A DNA stretch of 64,000 nt from the NCBI GenBank assembly GCA_001516055.1, contig LOEZ01000080.1, positions 17,091 to 81,090 on the forward strand. The letters are read 5' to 3'. Source of the DNA: Gracilibacter sp. BRH_c7a (GTDB taxonomy: Bacteria > Bacillota > Desulfitobacteriia > Desulfitobacteriales > Syntrophobotulaceae). Position numbers and translations under genes: made by a program. Positions 9,901 to 18,926 of this stretch are shown in pieces; position 1 is the first letter of the stretch, and every line of letters begins with the position of its first letter. Below the pieces are notes generated by a model. That model did not search any database. It saw only the letters and a list, made by a program, of their open reading frames with translations, and was not told the DNA's origin.

Positions 9901-9940
9901 AACTAAACCAACAAGTTGGTAAGTTTTACTTTTACTTCCT
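9901..9940 (+). terminator. Probable terminator after the CWB2 gene
   Basis: The hairpin AACT-AA-ACCAAC / GTTGGT-A-AGTT (9901-9925) is followed by a T-rich run. It is weaker than the other terminators here because the tail is broken by A and C. Confidence 0.5.
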
Positions 9941-10039
9941 TTTATTAGATGGTATTATTACGACAAATAGTTTTCTTTTTTATAAGAGTATAATCAGTCT
10001 GTAAAGCTGTTGTTAGATAAGAGAAAGTGAGGTAAATGG

Positions 10040-10882
10040 ATGAAAAAAATTGCATTGGTGACAGACAGTACAGTAGACTTCACCCCGGAGCTCGTAGAAG
10101 AACACGAGGTTCATATCATTCCATTAAAGGTTCTATTTGGAACCCAAGAATACTTTGATGGTGAGATCACTAGTGAAGAATTTTATCAGCGATTGGGGGA
10201 AGAAAAGGAATTACCGAAAACCTCTCAACCCTCTCCAGAAGCTTTTAGTAAAGTTTACAGCAAACTGCTTGAAGAGTATCAAGAAATTATTTCTATTCAC
10301 ATATCTTCGGAATTGAGCGGCACCTTGAATTCTGCTCGCCTGGCAGCAGAAAGGATCAAAGCCAAGATTCACCTTATTGACACCAAAACCATCAGCCTTG
10401 GAGTTGGGATGATGATGATCGAGGCTTCCAATTATATCAAGGAAGGTTTGGAATCAGTCCATATCTTAGAAAAGTTGGCCAAATTAAGAACAAATGTGGA
10501 AACGGTATTTACGCTTAATACCTTAGAATATCTGCAAAAAGGCGGAAGAATTGGAAGAGTCCAAGGGATAATGGGTCAATTCTTCAATATCAAACCTATC
10601 ATCCGAGTAGGAGATGATGGGATCTATCACACTTTAGGTAAAGCCCGAAGTCAGGAGAAGGCATTAAATAATATGGTGGAATCCTTTAAGCAGCTGGGAA
10701 AGGGCAGAAAATGTGTCCGCTTGGGGGTAGCCCATGGAGCAGCTCTTGAAGCAGGTCTTTACTTAAAAGAAGCAATGGAGAATGCTTTCGAGATGCCAAG
10801 CACTATCTTTACCCAGGTCGGGCCTGTTATAGGTGTTCACACTGGACCAGGGACAATTGGTGCTGCCGTCCAATACGAATAA
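10040..10882 (+). CDS. DegV family fatty-acid-binding protein
   Basis: 280 residues, the family length. The N-terminal IALVTDSTVDF motif and the central TSQPSPEAF segment with HISSELSGT are the fatty-acyl-binding signatures of DegV/FakB proteins. FakB-type members present exogenous fatty acids to the kinase FakA for phospholipid synthesis. No fakA (dak2) homologue is in view, so its partner cannot be confirmed. It stands alone between two terminators. The ATG is preceded by a weak GTGAGG-type site. Confidence 0.9.
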   Translation: MKKIALVTDSTVDFTPELVEEHEVHIIPLKVLFGTQEYFDGEITSEEFYQRLGEEKELPKTSQPSPEAFSKVYSKLLEEYQEIISIHISSELSGTLNSARLAAERIKAKIHLIDTKTISLGVGMMMIEASNYIKEGLESVHILEKLAKLRTNVETVFTLNTLEYLQKGGRIGRVQGIMGQFFNIKPIIRVGDDGIYHTLGKARSQEKALNNMVESFKQLGKGRKCVRLGVAHGAALEAGLYLKEAMENAFEMPSTIFTQVGPVIGVHTGPGTIGAAVQYE

Positions 10883-10920
10883 AAAATGGCTCTCTGTCAA
10901 ATGTAGAACGTAAAAAATAA

Positions 10921-10963
10921 TTAATAGAAAAGCAGGAAGTATTACCTTCCTGCTTTTCTATTA
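10921..10963. terminator. Strong bidirectional terminator after degV
   Basis: A 19-bp perfect stem, with arms such as AAAAGCAGGAAG and CTTCCTGCTTTT around a TATTAC loop, is flanked by A and T tracts on both sides. Confidence 0.85.
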
Positions 10964-11198
10964 ATTACAATTTTTTTAAAAAAGGTTTCTTTATCTATTT
11001 GTTAATACTACATTAATAGGAAGTAAAAAAACGGAACCGACTTAATTAGTCAACATTAGTCTAATCAGCACTTATTTCGGAAAATGTTTGTCTTGAAAGG
11101 AATTGTTTTATTATGATAAAGTATAAACTAATTCAAAAAAATGTAGCAATTTATTTATTTTTTAGTTGAAACAAATAATAAAGGAGTTTGATTTGTAA
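10964..11198 (+). other. Intergenic region upstream of nhaA
   Basis: AT-rich, with no reading frame that looks coding on either strand. The only signals I see are the AAAGGAG ribosome binding site near 11181-11186 and weak -10-like boxes near 11115-11130. No structured leader is evident. Confidence 0.4.
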
Positions 11199-12404
11199 GT
11201 GGAACACAGTAGCAACAGTCTTATGGAAAAGATCAGGATATATTCTATTCCATTAATCCTTGGGGTTATCGTCGCCGTAGTATGGGCCAATGTACACTGG
11301 GATAGCTATTACCATTTTGTACACTTTAAAATTATAGGCTCCATAGATTTTCATTTTCTTATAAATGATATATTTATGGTATTCTTCTTTGCAATCGCAG
11401 CGATTGAGATAACACTAAGTTTACTTCCGGGGGGCAGCCTTAATCCTATGAAGAAAGCTGTCAATCCGTTATTTGCCACAATAGGAGGAGTACTTGGGCC
11501 GATTGCTGTTTTTTTTCTCCTGAATATTTTGCTGGGCGCACCAGAATTCGCACGAGGGTGGGGGATTCCTACAGCTACAGATATTGCCCTGGCCTGGCTG
11601 TTAGCACGTTTAATTTTTGGAACAAGTCATCCAGCAGTATCCTTTCTACTGTTATTAGCAATTGCTGATGATGCTATTGGTCTTGGTATCATCGCAATCT
11701 TTTACCCTAATCCAGAGCTCCCTGCTCAACCAATCTGGTTGTTGTCCACTTTAGCGGGTATGATGGTAGCCTATATGATGAGGAGATTTGATATTCGATC
11801 ATTTGTGCCATATCTGGTAATAGGCGGACTGCTAAGTTGGTTCGGATTATTGAATGCGGGACTTCATCCGGCTTTATCATTAGTGGTTATTATGCCATTC
11901 TTACCTCATGATGAAAACTTGCATGGTAATAACCCCGAAGATCAAGTTTACACTTATAAAATTGAACATTCCACTCTTGTCGATTTTGAGGTCAGATTTA
12001 GGCCTTTCGTGGACTTCGGACTTTTCTTCTTTGGCCTATCGAATGCAGGAGTTCAATTTGCCTCAATGAGTGCCGTTACCTGGATAGTACTATTCTCACT
12101 GTTGATTGGTAAGACAGTAGGCATCTACGGCTTCGGTCGTTTGGCAGAACTAATTGGATTCCCCCTGCCTGACGGAATGAATAGGGGACATTTGCTTACT
12201 GCAGGTTTGATTGCCGGGCTTGGTTTGACAGTAGCCCTCTTCGTTGCTGGAGTAGCCTTTGTAGACCCTGCTATCCAAGGAGCAGCTAAGATGGGAGCAC
12301 TGTTCAGTGCCGTAGTGTTTGTCTTGGCACCCTTATTTGCAAGATTTATGGGAGTTAAGAAAGAAGAGGAGCAGGTACATCAACGTCGGGTAGATACAGA
12401 ATAA
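11199..12404 (+). CDS. nhaA: Na+/H+ antiporter NhaA
   Basis: 401 residues with about 12 hydrophobic segments. The cation-binding core is clear: GIPTATDIALAW around residue 125, and AIADDAIGLG around residue 155, which carries the paired aspartates equivalent to D163/D164 of E. coli NhaA. The unwound-helix partner GLNAG region follows. It exchanges Na+ for H+ at the cytoplasmic membrane for pH and sodium homeostasis. GTG is taken as the start because TAA lies just upstream in frame and an AGGAG site is correctly placed. Transcribed alone, with a terminator downstream. Confidence 0.93.
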   Translation: MEHSSNSLMEKIRIYSIPLILGVIVAVVWANVHWDSYYHFVHFKIIGSIDFHFLINDIFMVFFFAIAAIEITLSLLPGGSLNPMKKAVNPLFATIGGVLGPIAVFFLLNILLGAPEFARGWGIPTATDIALAWLLARLIFGTSHPAVSFLLLLAIADDAIGLGIIAIFYPNPELPAQPIWLLSTLAGMMVAYMMRRFDIRSFVPYLVIGGLLSWFGLLNAGLHPALSLVVIMPFLPHDENLHGNNPEDQVYTYKIEHSTLVDFEVRFRPFVDFGLFFFGLSNAGVQFASMSAVTWIVLFSLLIGKTVGIYGFGRLAELIGFPLPDGMNRGHLLTAGLIAGLGLTVALFVAGVAFVDPAIQGAAKMGALFSAVVFVLAPLFARFMGVKKEEEQVHQRRVDTE

Positions 12405-12429
12405 GAATATCCGGAACTTTCTTTATGAG

Positions 12430-12460
12430 AGTGCGTATCAGCCGTGATGCGCACTTATTT
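12430..12460 (+). terminator. Terminator after nhaA
   Basis: An 11-bp stem (AGTGCGTATCA / TGATGCGCACT with one G-T wobble) around GCCG, followed by a short T-rich tail. Confidence 0.65.
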
Positions 12461-12555
12461 GCTTCCTTATTAGGATAATGTATAATAGACAAAGTAATTC
12501 AAGAAACTTTACATAATAGGATATTTTTGATTAGAAATGTGGTGAGAAATCTTAA

Positions 12556-13098
12556 ATGGATAGATTGATAAAAGTGCAGAAAAAGGAAGATATTTTTTCG
12601 GATTGCCAAAATACACCCGTGGGTTTACTCTTAGAATATCATAACCTTAACAGGGAACTGGATGATTATGATACGGCCCAATTACTTATAGGCATGTGTA
12701 TGGATAATAGGAATCAGCTTAGATTGCCTGCCAATTTCGCCTTCATTATTCGAGCAGGAGGAGGTAATCTAAGGTATAGTGAATTTAAAGTATCTTACGC
12801 CGTAGCCATTGGTGGAATAAATACTATAGTCCTTATAGCGCACAATGATTGCGGTATGGTAAATCTGTTTTCCAAGAAAGAACAATTCATTGAGGGTTTG
12901 GTTAATAACGCTGGCTGGAACCGAGATTGGGCTGAAGAGCACTTTGTTAATTTTTCTCCAATGTATGAGATAGGTAATGAAGTTGACTTCGTCTTAAGTG
13001 AGAGCAAAAGGTTAAGGCTTAGGTATCCGAAGATAATGGTCATTCCACTCTTCTATAACACGCAAGACCATCTGCTCTACCAAATAAGAGAAGAATAG
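12556..13098 (+). CDS. Beta-class carbonic-anhydrase-like protein
   Basis: 180 residues. The zinc-site pattern of beta-carbonic anhydrases is intact: Cys48-x-Asp50-x-Arg52 (CMDNR), His96 and Cys99 (HNDCG), plus an RAGG segment at about 66-69. The family hydrates CO2 to bicarbonate. The protein is shorter and more divergent than housekeeping enzymes, with RAGG where RAGN is usual, so the activity should be called likely rather than certain. A thioesterase gene follows after 25 bp with its own AGGAGG site, and both end at one terminator, suggesting a two-gene operon. Confidence 0.82.
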   Translation: MDRLIKVQKKEDIFSDCQNTPVGLLLEYHNLNRELDDYDTAQLLIGMCMDNRNQLRLPANFAFIIRAGGGNLRYSEFKVSYAVAIGGINTIVLIAHNDCGMVNLFSKKEQFIEGLVNNAGWNRDWAEEHFVNFSPMYEIGNEVDFVLSESKRLRLRYPKIMVIPLFYNTQDHLLYQIREE

Positions 13099-13123
13099 AT
13101 CGGTCAAATAAGGAGGAGAACAA

Positions 13124-13630
13124 ATGAGATATAAAGTTACCAATAAACAATATAATAGTAAAATGTGCTTTGTTTGTGGTTTGAAGAATAAGTCCAGCCT
13201 TAGAGCTTCTTTTTATGAACTGGAAAACGACGAGATTGTTGCCATATTTAGACCATTAGAAGAACATCAGAGTTACCCTGAAAGATTACATGGAGGAGTA
13301 GCAGCTGCCATACTCGATGAAACGATAGGTAGAGCTATCAATATAAAACATAGTGATGTATGGGGTGTAACTGTAGAATTGAACCTAAAGTATAAGAAAC
13401 CAGTTCCCTTAGATGAAGAGCTAAGAGTAATAGGAAGGATTACCAGAGATACAAGCCGCGTGTTTGAAGGGACTGGAGAGATATTGCTTAGTAACGGCGA
13501 GCCTGCCGTTCTGGCAGAAGCTAAATACTTGAAGATGAGTATCGATAAGATTATGGATTATGATCCAAATGATAAAGAACTGCTAGTATTATCACAACAA
13601 CAAGAAGATCCTTCCGAGATAGAATACTAA
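13124..13630 (+). CDS. PaaI/hotdog-fold acyl-CoA thioesterase
   Basis: 168 residues. The N-terminal CFVCGLKN motif is typical of a subgroup of hotdog thioesterases. It is followed by the core HGGVAAAILDET helix (about 60-75) that carries the catalytic acidic residue, and by beta strands ending in AEAKYLKM. Substrate unknown. Start ATG with AAGGAGGAG upstream. Probably co-transcribed with the carbonic-anhydrase-like gene. Confidence 0.88.
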   Translation: MRYKVTNKQYNSKMCFVCGLKNKSSLRASFYELENDEIVAIFRPLEEHQSYPERLHGGVAAAILDETIGRAINIKHSDVWGVTVELNLKYKKPVPLDEELRVIGRITRDTSRVFEGTGEILLSNGEPAVLAEAKYLKMSIDKIMDYDPNDKELLVLSQQQEDPSEIEY

Positions 13631-13635
13631 GAACA

Positions 13636-13668
13636 AACAAGAACGCCTTAATTCAAGGCGTTCTTGTT
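13636..13668. terminator. Bidirectional terminator between convergent genes
   Basis: A 14-bp perfect stem (AACAAGAACGCCTT / AAGGCGTTCTTGTT) with loop AATTC serves both the thioesterase (plus) and the helicase (minus). Confidence 0.85.
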
Positions 13669-13692
13669 ATAATACATGTTCAATTATTATTG

Positions 13693-15111
13693 TTATCTCT
13701 TTGGAAAACGACCGTAGGGTTTGTGTTCTCTCTTTCGTTGATAACCTGGTTGATCAAACCTATCTCTCCGAGGAGCTTGCTTCTGCTTTGCACGAAGAGG
13801 GCTTTCTTCTGTAAGAGTTACTGGAGTTGAGACTGGCTCTTTAGTAAGCAGTTTTAAAGCTGCAGCTAAGATAGTAATAGAATCGCTGTTTTCTAATAAC
13901 CCTTCAGCCATTCTTTTATACAAATGGATATCTTCTTCCTGAATAGTCTTTAATATCTTTTCAGTAGTAATCTTCTGTTGACCTTCAAGAGCATCATTCA
14001 AGGTAGGTACAGGCTTACGAGTAACTCTTTTTTTAGTCACTTGCTCGATAAGCCTTAGGTGACCAATTTCTCTAGGGGTAACTAATGTGATAGCTAAGCC
14101 TTCTTTACCAGCTCTTCCTGTACGTCCTATACGATGGACATAGCTTTCCGGGTCCTGAGGAATATCGAAGTTAAAGACATGAGTAACATTACTGATATCT
14201 AGTCCTCTAGAAGCAACGTCAGTAGCCACTAGGATATCAGTTAATCCTTCTTTAAAATGACGCATAACAGTATCGCGCCTAGATTGGGTCAAATCTCCAT
14301 GAATCCCTTCCGCGGAGTAACCTCTTTTACTTAAAGCTTCATAGAGTTCATCAACTCGACGTTTCGTGCGTCCGAAAATTATTGACAATTCAGGAGAATG
14401 GATATCCAGAAGGCGGCACAGTGTATCGAATTTCTGTTTTTCTTGAACTTCATAATAGTGTTGTTCTGTTAAGGGTACGGTAACTTCTGTAGTTTTCATA
14501 CTAATAAATTCTGGATTTTTCATAAAACGGTGGGCTAGAGTTTGGATAGATCTCGGCATTGTCGCGGAGAATAGTAAAGTTTGACGGTCTGTAGGGACTT
14601 CTGTAAGAATATTCTCAATATCTTCAACGAATCCCATACTAAGCATCTCATCAGCTTCATCCAAAACCACGATTTGGATATCTTGTAAACGTACTGTTCT
14701 TCTCCGCATATGATCCATCAAACGTCCTGGTGTTCCAACGATTACTTGGGGACGGTTCTTTAGAGCACGAATCTGTCTATCGATGTCTTGACCACCATAG
14801 ATGGGTAAAGCACGAATACCTTTGAACTGACCGATTCTATTTAACTCCTCTGCTACTTGGATAGCCAATTCTCTGGTTGGAGTTACAACCAAGCCTTTAA
14901 TGCTTTCTCTCTCGGGAGCGATCTTTTCCACCATGGGAATGCCGAAAGCTGCAGTTTTTCCAGTCCCAGTTTGAGCTTGACCGATAATATCTTTACCTTC
15001 CAAAGCGTAAGGTATAGTTTTGGCTTGAATCGGTGTAGTTTCTTCGAACCCCATATGAGTAATTGCTTTTGTTACTGAGCTACTGAGGCCTATCTCATCG
15101 AATGCCTTCAT
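13693..15111 (-). CDS. DEAD-box ATP-dependent RNA helicase (CshA-like)
   Basis: 472 residues. All core motifs are present: the Q motif with FDEIGLSS...[13 protein letters not shown] (I), PTRELA (Ia), DEAD (II), SAT (III), and [10 protein letters not shown] (VI). The C-terminal tail is basic and Arg/Lys/Gln-rich, as in CshA/DeaD proteins that unwind mRNA or rRNA during cold growth and RNA decay. Monocistronic, with a strong sigma-A promoter and an untranslated leader of about 118 nt that could allow cold or RNA-structure control. Confidence 0.93.
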   Translation of the reverse strand: MKAFDEIGLSSSVTKAITHMGFEETTPIQAKTIPYALEGKDIIGQAQTGTGKTAAFGIPMVEKIAPERESIKGLVVTPTRELAIQVAEELNRIGQFKGIRALPIYGGQDIDRQIRALKNRPQVIVGTPGRLMDHMRRRTVRLQDIQIVVLDEADEMLSMGFVEDIENILTEVPTDRQTLLFSATMPRSIQTLAHRFMKNPEFISMKTTEVTVPLTEQHYYEVQEKQKFDTLCRLLDIHSPELSIIFGRTKRRVDELYEALSKRGYSAEGIHGDLTQSRRDTVMRHFKEGLTDILVATDVASRGLDISNVTHVFNFDIPQDPESYVHRIGRTGRAGKEGLAITLVTPREIGHLRLIEQVTKKRVTRKPVPTLNDALEGQQKITTEKILKTIQEEDIHLYKRMAEGLLENSDSITILAAALKLLTKEPVSTPVTLTEESPLRAKQKQAPRRDRFDQPGYQRKREHKPYGRFPKR

Positions 15112-15235
15112 TTGATTAATCTCCTTATAATTTATAATAATATACCTTGGATATAGCTTTTACACTTTTAAACAGTTTTATAAACAGCTAGAATAATAAA
15201 AATGGTAAGGAGTGGTAATTATCCAACGAAACTTT

Positions 15236-15264
15236 ATCATAATATGTATTAGATATATTGTCAA
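15236..15264 (-). promoter_or_regulatory. Sigma-A promoter of the DEAD-box helicase gene
   Basis: Minus strand: TTGACA (15259-15264) and TATGAT (15236-15241) with a 17-bp spacer. The start point would be about 15229. Confidence 0.75.
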
Positions 15265-15373
15265 TACAAATTGCCAAGAATGAAGAAATGTGCAGTGTCA
15301 TAAAACTATTGTGCGCACACATATATATTGATTATTATTTAATTTTTGCCATTAGGATTATTCTAATGCTTCT

Positions 15374-15453
15374 AGGAGGTGATATTGATGTTTTGAAAGC
15401 CAAATCCACATATAGAAAGGGCTATTCTAACCTGGCTGAATTGCCCTTTTTTT
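15374..15453 (+). other. Small transcription unit: perfect SD, minimal ORF and terminator
   Basis: In the 520-bp gap between 15112 and 15635 the plus strand holds AGGAGG (15374-15379), then 8 nt, then ATG TTT TGA (15388-15396), a Met-Phe-stop frame. A terminator-like hairpin follows: AAGGGC-T-ATTC pairs with GAAT-T-GCCCTT (15418-15446), then seven Ts. An alternative frame from TTG 15394 would encode about 29 residues across the hairpin. The rest of the gap contains the helicase promoter and a TGTGCGCACA palindrome (15310-15319). No clear promoter is seen for this unit. Confidence 0.4.
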
Positions 15454-15635
15454 GGTTCGGTATAACAAACAGAATGTCCTAACAGTGAAACATAATTACT
15501 TATTTAATTGGAGTAACTTATTAATGACTCATATTACAGAATCAGGAGTCAAACATGGTTAAGAAATAAAATGAAGATATTAGATGAAATAATAGAAAAG
15601 TCAGTGGATAAAGTTGAAGACTCTTCAGATGAGCC

Positions 15636-15887
15636 TCAATGAAAACTACGTCTTTCATGACTTTTACGGTATAGCAAGTGAAGATATTCCTCAGCCGCAT
15701 CTCTGTTTAAAAAGACTTCTACCCGATCGTCACCAATTTCTGTGTTATCCCAAACTAAGAATTTTTCAAAAGGTAATTTAGTAATATTCCAGTCTTTGTC
15801 CCCATCCTGAATAACTGTTGTTGTAATACTTAGCATATCATCATAGTCATAAAAACCGAAACAGTTAGCAAACTGATTCTTGTCCAT
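15636..15887 (-). CDS. Small hypothetical acidic protein
   Basis: 83 residues from ATG 15887, chosen because GGGAGG is spaced 7 nt before it; a GTG two codons earlier is too close. I do not recognise the family. The N-terminal part is rich in Phe/Tyr/Asp (FANCFGFYDYDD), and the rest alternates strands and charged turns, ending in a basic, His-containing tail. No signal peptide or membrane segment, so it is probably cytosolic. It stands alone on the minus strand. Confidence 0.6.
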   Translation of the reverse strand: MDKNQFANCFGFYDYDDMLSITTTVIQDGDKDWNITKLPFEKFLVWDNTEIGDDRVEVFLNRDAAEEYLHLLYRKSHERRSFH

Positions 15888-15988
15888 AATCACCCTCCCG
15901 ATAGAATATTAATAAAAGAGCCAAATTATTATTAATTTGGCCTGATATTTTCTAAATTATTCCTTTAAGTTATAATTAATCGCAAAAT

Positions 15989-16573
15989 TCATGGTTTTCC
16001 ATGTATTTGACTATTTTTATCTATTTCTATGGTGCTTACTATATGTTGTGCAATACTCACAAGGTCAGCTGGAAAGTCATTATTGTCAGTAAAGAACGAG
16101 ATTCTTAGGACTTCATTATTGGGATTTATGGTAAGCCAATACTCTAAGGCACTTATGCTTTTTTCTCCGAAGTTAGCCGTCCATTCTTCTTGGAAATCAT
16201 AATTAGAATTACTCATATTGACAATACTATAAGAAATGAAGTCAAAAGGACTCAGAGATTTACTATTTGTAAGAAAATAGGGAAGGTCATTTATTATCCA
16301 TACTTGAATATATCCTCTAAATGACAGAGCAGAGTCAACAAAATATATATTAAATAGCATTTCCTGCCCTTTATCCGGAGTAAGATGTACCTCTGTAGTT
16401 GCGGGAATATCGAAATTAACAATATATTCGTCTACGATATATTGTTGAGATTGGTAGACCTTAGAAAATATTTTGGAAGACGGATAATGGGGTGAACTAA
16501 TTAATGAGCCTTGCAAATAGATATATTGTATTATAAGAGCAATAATTACGAAGAAAACAGTTCTTATAGGCAT
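15989..16573 (-). CDS. Membrane-anchored hypothetical protein
   Basis: 194 residues from ATG 16573 (AAGGAG 8 nt upstream). One N-terminal hydrophobic helix (about 6-22, FFVIIALIIQYIYL) anchors or exports the protein. The remaining part is a soluble alpha/beta domain rich in aromatic residues, with no motif I can assign. It follows the Crp/Fnr gene by about 60 bp on the same strand and may be co-transcribed with it. Function unknown. Confidence 0.6.
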   Translation of the reverse strand: MPIRTVFFVIIALIIQYIYLQGSLISSPHYPSSKIFSKVYQSQQYIVDEYIVNFDIPATTEVHLTPDKGQEMLFNIYFVDSALSFRGYIQVWIINDLPYFLTNSKSLSPFDFISYSIVNMSNSNYDFQEEWTANFGEKSISALEYWLTINPNNEVLRISFFTDNNDFPADLVSIAQHIVSTIEIDKNSQIHGKP

Positions 16574-16636
16574 TGTTACCACTCCTTCTCCTTAATATTA
16601 GGAGTATACAATGATAGATATGCCTAAGAACTTAAA

Positions 16637-17329
16637 TCATTCGCTCAATTCTTTTAATCCATCATAATTCTTGATTTTAATAGCGGTGCTATGAAAATCA
16701 ATTAGACCTTCATCTCTCATCTTGCATAGCTCCCGAGAAAGAGAAGGGCGAGATGTATTGAGAAAGTCAGCCAGCTCATGTCTATTAAGAGGTAATTGAA
16801 AGGTATTATTGCCGCTCTTTAAATATTCTTCCAGTAAAAAAGTGCTGATTTTCCCTCGTAGAGTTTTAATTGCAAGGTAATCTACTTTCCTATTTAACAT
16901 AGTTGCCTTATTGGATACAATTTTTAGCATATTCAAGATTAAGTTTTTATGACAGACACAGGCCTTTTCACAGCAGCCGACAATCTTATCGCGGGAAAAG
17001 TATATTACTACACAGTCGCTATGAGCAATCACGGTCATAGGGAAAGAATTTTTTTCTGAGTAAGCCGTCGTTTCTCCGAACATTTCTCCAGGGCCAAGCA
17101 AGCCAATTATTACCCTGCTGCCTGAGGCAGTTTCTTTAGTTAGGGCTACAGTACCACTCAGAACAATCCCAATATCGGTAAAATCTTGACCGGCATGAGT
17201 AAGATAATCGTTTTTAGTGTAATTAACCACGGAGAGGTTCATACATTGTACGATACTCTTGATATCATTCTGCTCTATACCTTCGAATAAAGGGCATTCT
17301 CCTAAAAGACTCAACCATTTTTCATCCAT
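16637..17329 (-). CDS. Crp/Fnr-family transcriptional regulator
   Basis: 230 residues. A cyclic-nucleotide-binding-type beta-roll (about 12-125, with GLLGPGEMFGE) precedes a dimerisation helix and a C-terminal winged helix (HELADFLNTSRPSLSRELCK). A cysteine cluster CCEKACVCH at about 118-126 is notable and could bind metal, heme or an iron-sulfur cluster. Related clostridial regulators control anaerobic respiration or stress genes. The target genes and effector are unknown. ATG with AGGAG-like site upstream. Confidence 0.88.
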   Translation of the reverse strand: MDEKWLSLLGECPLFEGIEQNDIKSIVQCMNLSVVNYTKNDYLTHAGQDFTDIGIVLSGTVALTKETASGSRVIIGLLGPGEMFGETTAYSEKNSFPMTVIAHSDCVVIYFSRDKIVGCCEKACVCHKNLILNMLKIVSNKATMLNRKVDYLAIKTLRGKISTFLLEEYLKSGNNTFQLPLNRHELADFLNTSRPSLSRELCKMRDEGLIDFHSTAIKIKNYDGLKELSE

Positions 17330-17430
17330 CTCTCAGTTCTCCTTCTGTTGAGGATTAACCACTATTTATTATACTCGAAAAACAAAGTATAGAAAGAAAA
17401 ATATTAAAACCAACAAAAATAACAGAAAAT

Positions 17431-17476
17431 AAAAAAGCAGGCACTTGCCATAGTGAGACAAGTGACCTGCTTTTTT
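17431..17476. terminator. Bidirectional terminator
   Basis: The stem AAAAAGCAGG-C-ACTTG / CAAGTG-A-CCTGCTTTTT is flanked by A and T tracts. It ends ypeB transcription on the minus strand and isolates the region from the Crp/Fnr gene. Confidence 0.8.
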
Positions 17477-17544
17477 GTATGCTTTTTTGCAATAGAGTAA
17501 TGCAGATCAACGTTGACGGCCATAGATGACTTGATGTCGTATGT

Positions 17545-18912
17545 TCACTGAAGATATTCCCCTCTGGGAGTCTTTATAATACGTTGTATTTTTTCTTCTG
17601 AGCCTTCAGTAGCATTGATGTAAACTAAGAACTCTTCTCCATTCATACTTCCTCTGAACTCATAACAAAAAGCTTCTTCCCATCCTGGACGAGATATAAT
17701 TACCGGTTTACTAGACAGAACTTTCATATTAGGATTGAGGCTTTTGTTCGCCTTTGCTATGTCCATAATATCTATATCTAAGTTACGCTTATGGTTGAAT
17801 AACCAGAAAGCAGTCGAATCGTATCCGGTAATTCTGCCGTTATCCAAGGCTACTGTTAAGCGAAGTTTATCTGGATATATATGGATTCCCTTCTCTATAT
17901 TAACGGCTTCAAGTGTAATATAGCCACCAAAATCTTCAATCGATGTTTGAACAACGTGCCAGCCTATATCTTTAAGAGTATTCATAGCTTTGTCCACTGC
18001 CTGCTCTATAGTTAATCTGCTTTCCTCAAGCGGACGTTCATCAATGAATAGCGTAACCACTCCGCCTTTCTTACTAATATCGAGTGTGGCACTATTATAT
18101 TTCCAGATATATCCTCCTAGCGGTCCATTCGAAGTGCGCACCAGTTCGACAGTGGGAGACGTATATCCGATATGAGTTAAGAAATCGGTTGCAACGGTTC
18201 TAGCTTGCTCTTCGTCGATATTTTTATCGGGTAAACCTAATGGTTCGGGTACGGAATGCGTATCTATCTGCCCAGAATAAGAGAACGGAGGTAATTTCTG
18301 CAAGGAAGCATCCAGTTGTTCCAGACCTGAGCTGACGGAACCAATTTTAGCAGTTTCTCCTTCTTCACCCTGAGCCGAAGCAGGGGACACTTGGGTAATC
18401 CTTCCCCAAATTCCAGGAGTGGTTTTTTCCACCCAAGCGACATTTTCTGTCATGAGAGTTACATTCAGTTCCTGAATATTACGATTTACTCCGATAAGCC
18501 TCTCGTGCATCTCACCTAAAGTCTTTTGATTATTTGAATTGAGCACTTCTCCTTTAGCCACTTGCTGGGTTAGGATACGGGTATATTCTCCTATCTGGTT
18601 AAGAATCTGATCGACATAATTGAGACCAAATTCCTTGGCTGGTAATAGAGAAAGATTATTAACTGCAGTCTCACTTTGCTGCCAAGACTGGCTAAGGTAA
18701 AATACTTGTTGAGTGGGTGTACCGGCAGCTCTGCTTTTGGCGAGGTTAGTTTCTAGCCCGTCAACCTGACTAACAAAATTAGCAAATGAATGACTATAAT
18801 TATTCTCTGAGATGATTTTCAAATCTTCAGCTCTTTGGAATTGGCTAACACCCCACATCAAGGAGAGAGTAAGAGCGACAGCTAAGGTCCGAAGCCAGAA
18901 ACGTCCGTTCAT
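17545..18912 (-). CDS. ypeB: Spore germination protein YpeB
   Basis: 455 residues, the normal length. An N-terminal uncleaved membrane helix (about 7-25) is followed by an alpha-helical domain (30-190) and repeated PepSY-like YPEB domains (about 225-455). It is required to place and stabilise the cortex hydrolase SleB in the spore inner membrane. sleB lies directly upstream with a 14-bp gap, the conserved operon order in spore formers. The GGAGGA site sits before the ATG. Confidence 0.93.
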   Translation of the reverse strand: MNGRFWLRTLAVALTLSLMWGVSQFQRAEDLKIISENNYSHSFANFVSQVDGLETNLAKSRAAGTPTQQVFYLSQSWQQSETAVNNLSLLPAKEFGLNYVDQILNQIGEYTRILTQQVAKGEVLNSNNQKTLGEMHERLIGVNRNIQELNVTLMTENVAWVEKTTPGIWGRITQVSPASAQGEEGETAKIGSVSSGLEQLDASLQKLPPFSYSGQIDTHSVPEPLGLPDKNIDEEQARTVATDFLTHIGYTSPTVELVRTSNGPLGGYIWKYNSATLDISKKGGVVTLFIDERPLEESRLTIEQAVDKAMNTLKDIGWHVVQTSIEDFGGYITLEAVNIEKGIHIYPDKLRLTVALDNGRITGYDSTAFWLFNHKRNLDIDIMDIAKANKSLNPNMKVLSSKPVIISRPGWEEAFCYEFRGSMNGEEFLVYINATEGSEEKIQRIIKTPRGEYLQ

Positions 18913-18926
18913 AAGAAAGTTTCCTC

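Noticed and set aside
15258..15482. 74-codon plus-strand frame
   Set aside because: Starts with TTG inside the helicase promoter, has no ribosome binding site at its start, and runs through a terminator hairpin.
15571..15642. 23-codon plus-strand frame MKILDEIIEK...
   Set aside because: Coding-like composition but no Shine-Dalgarno site, and it overlaps the 3' end of the minus-strand gene at 15636. Too weak to call.
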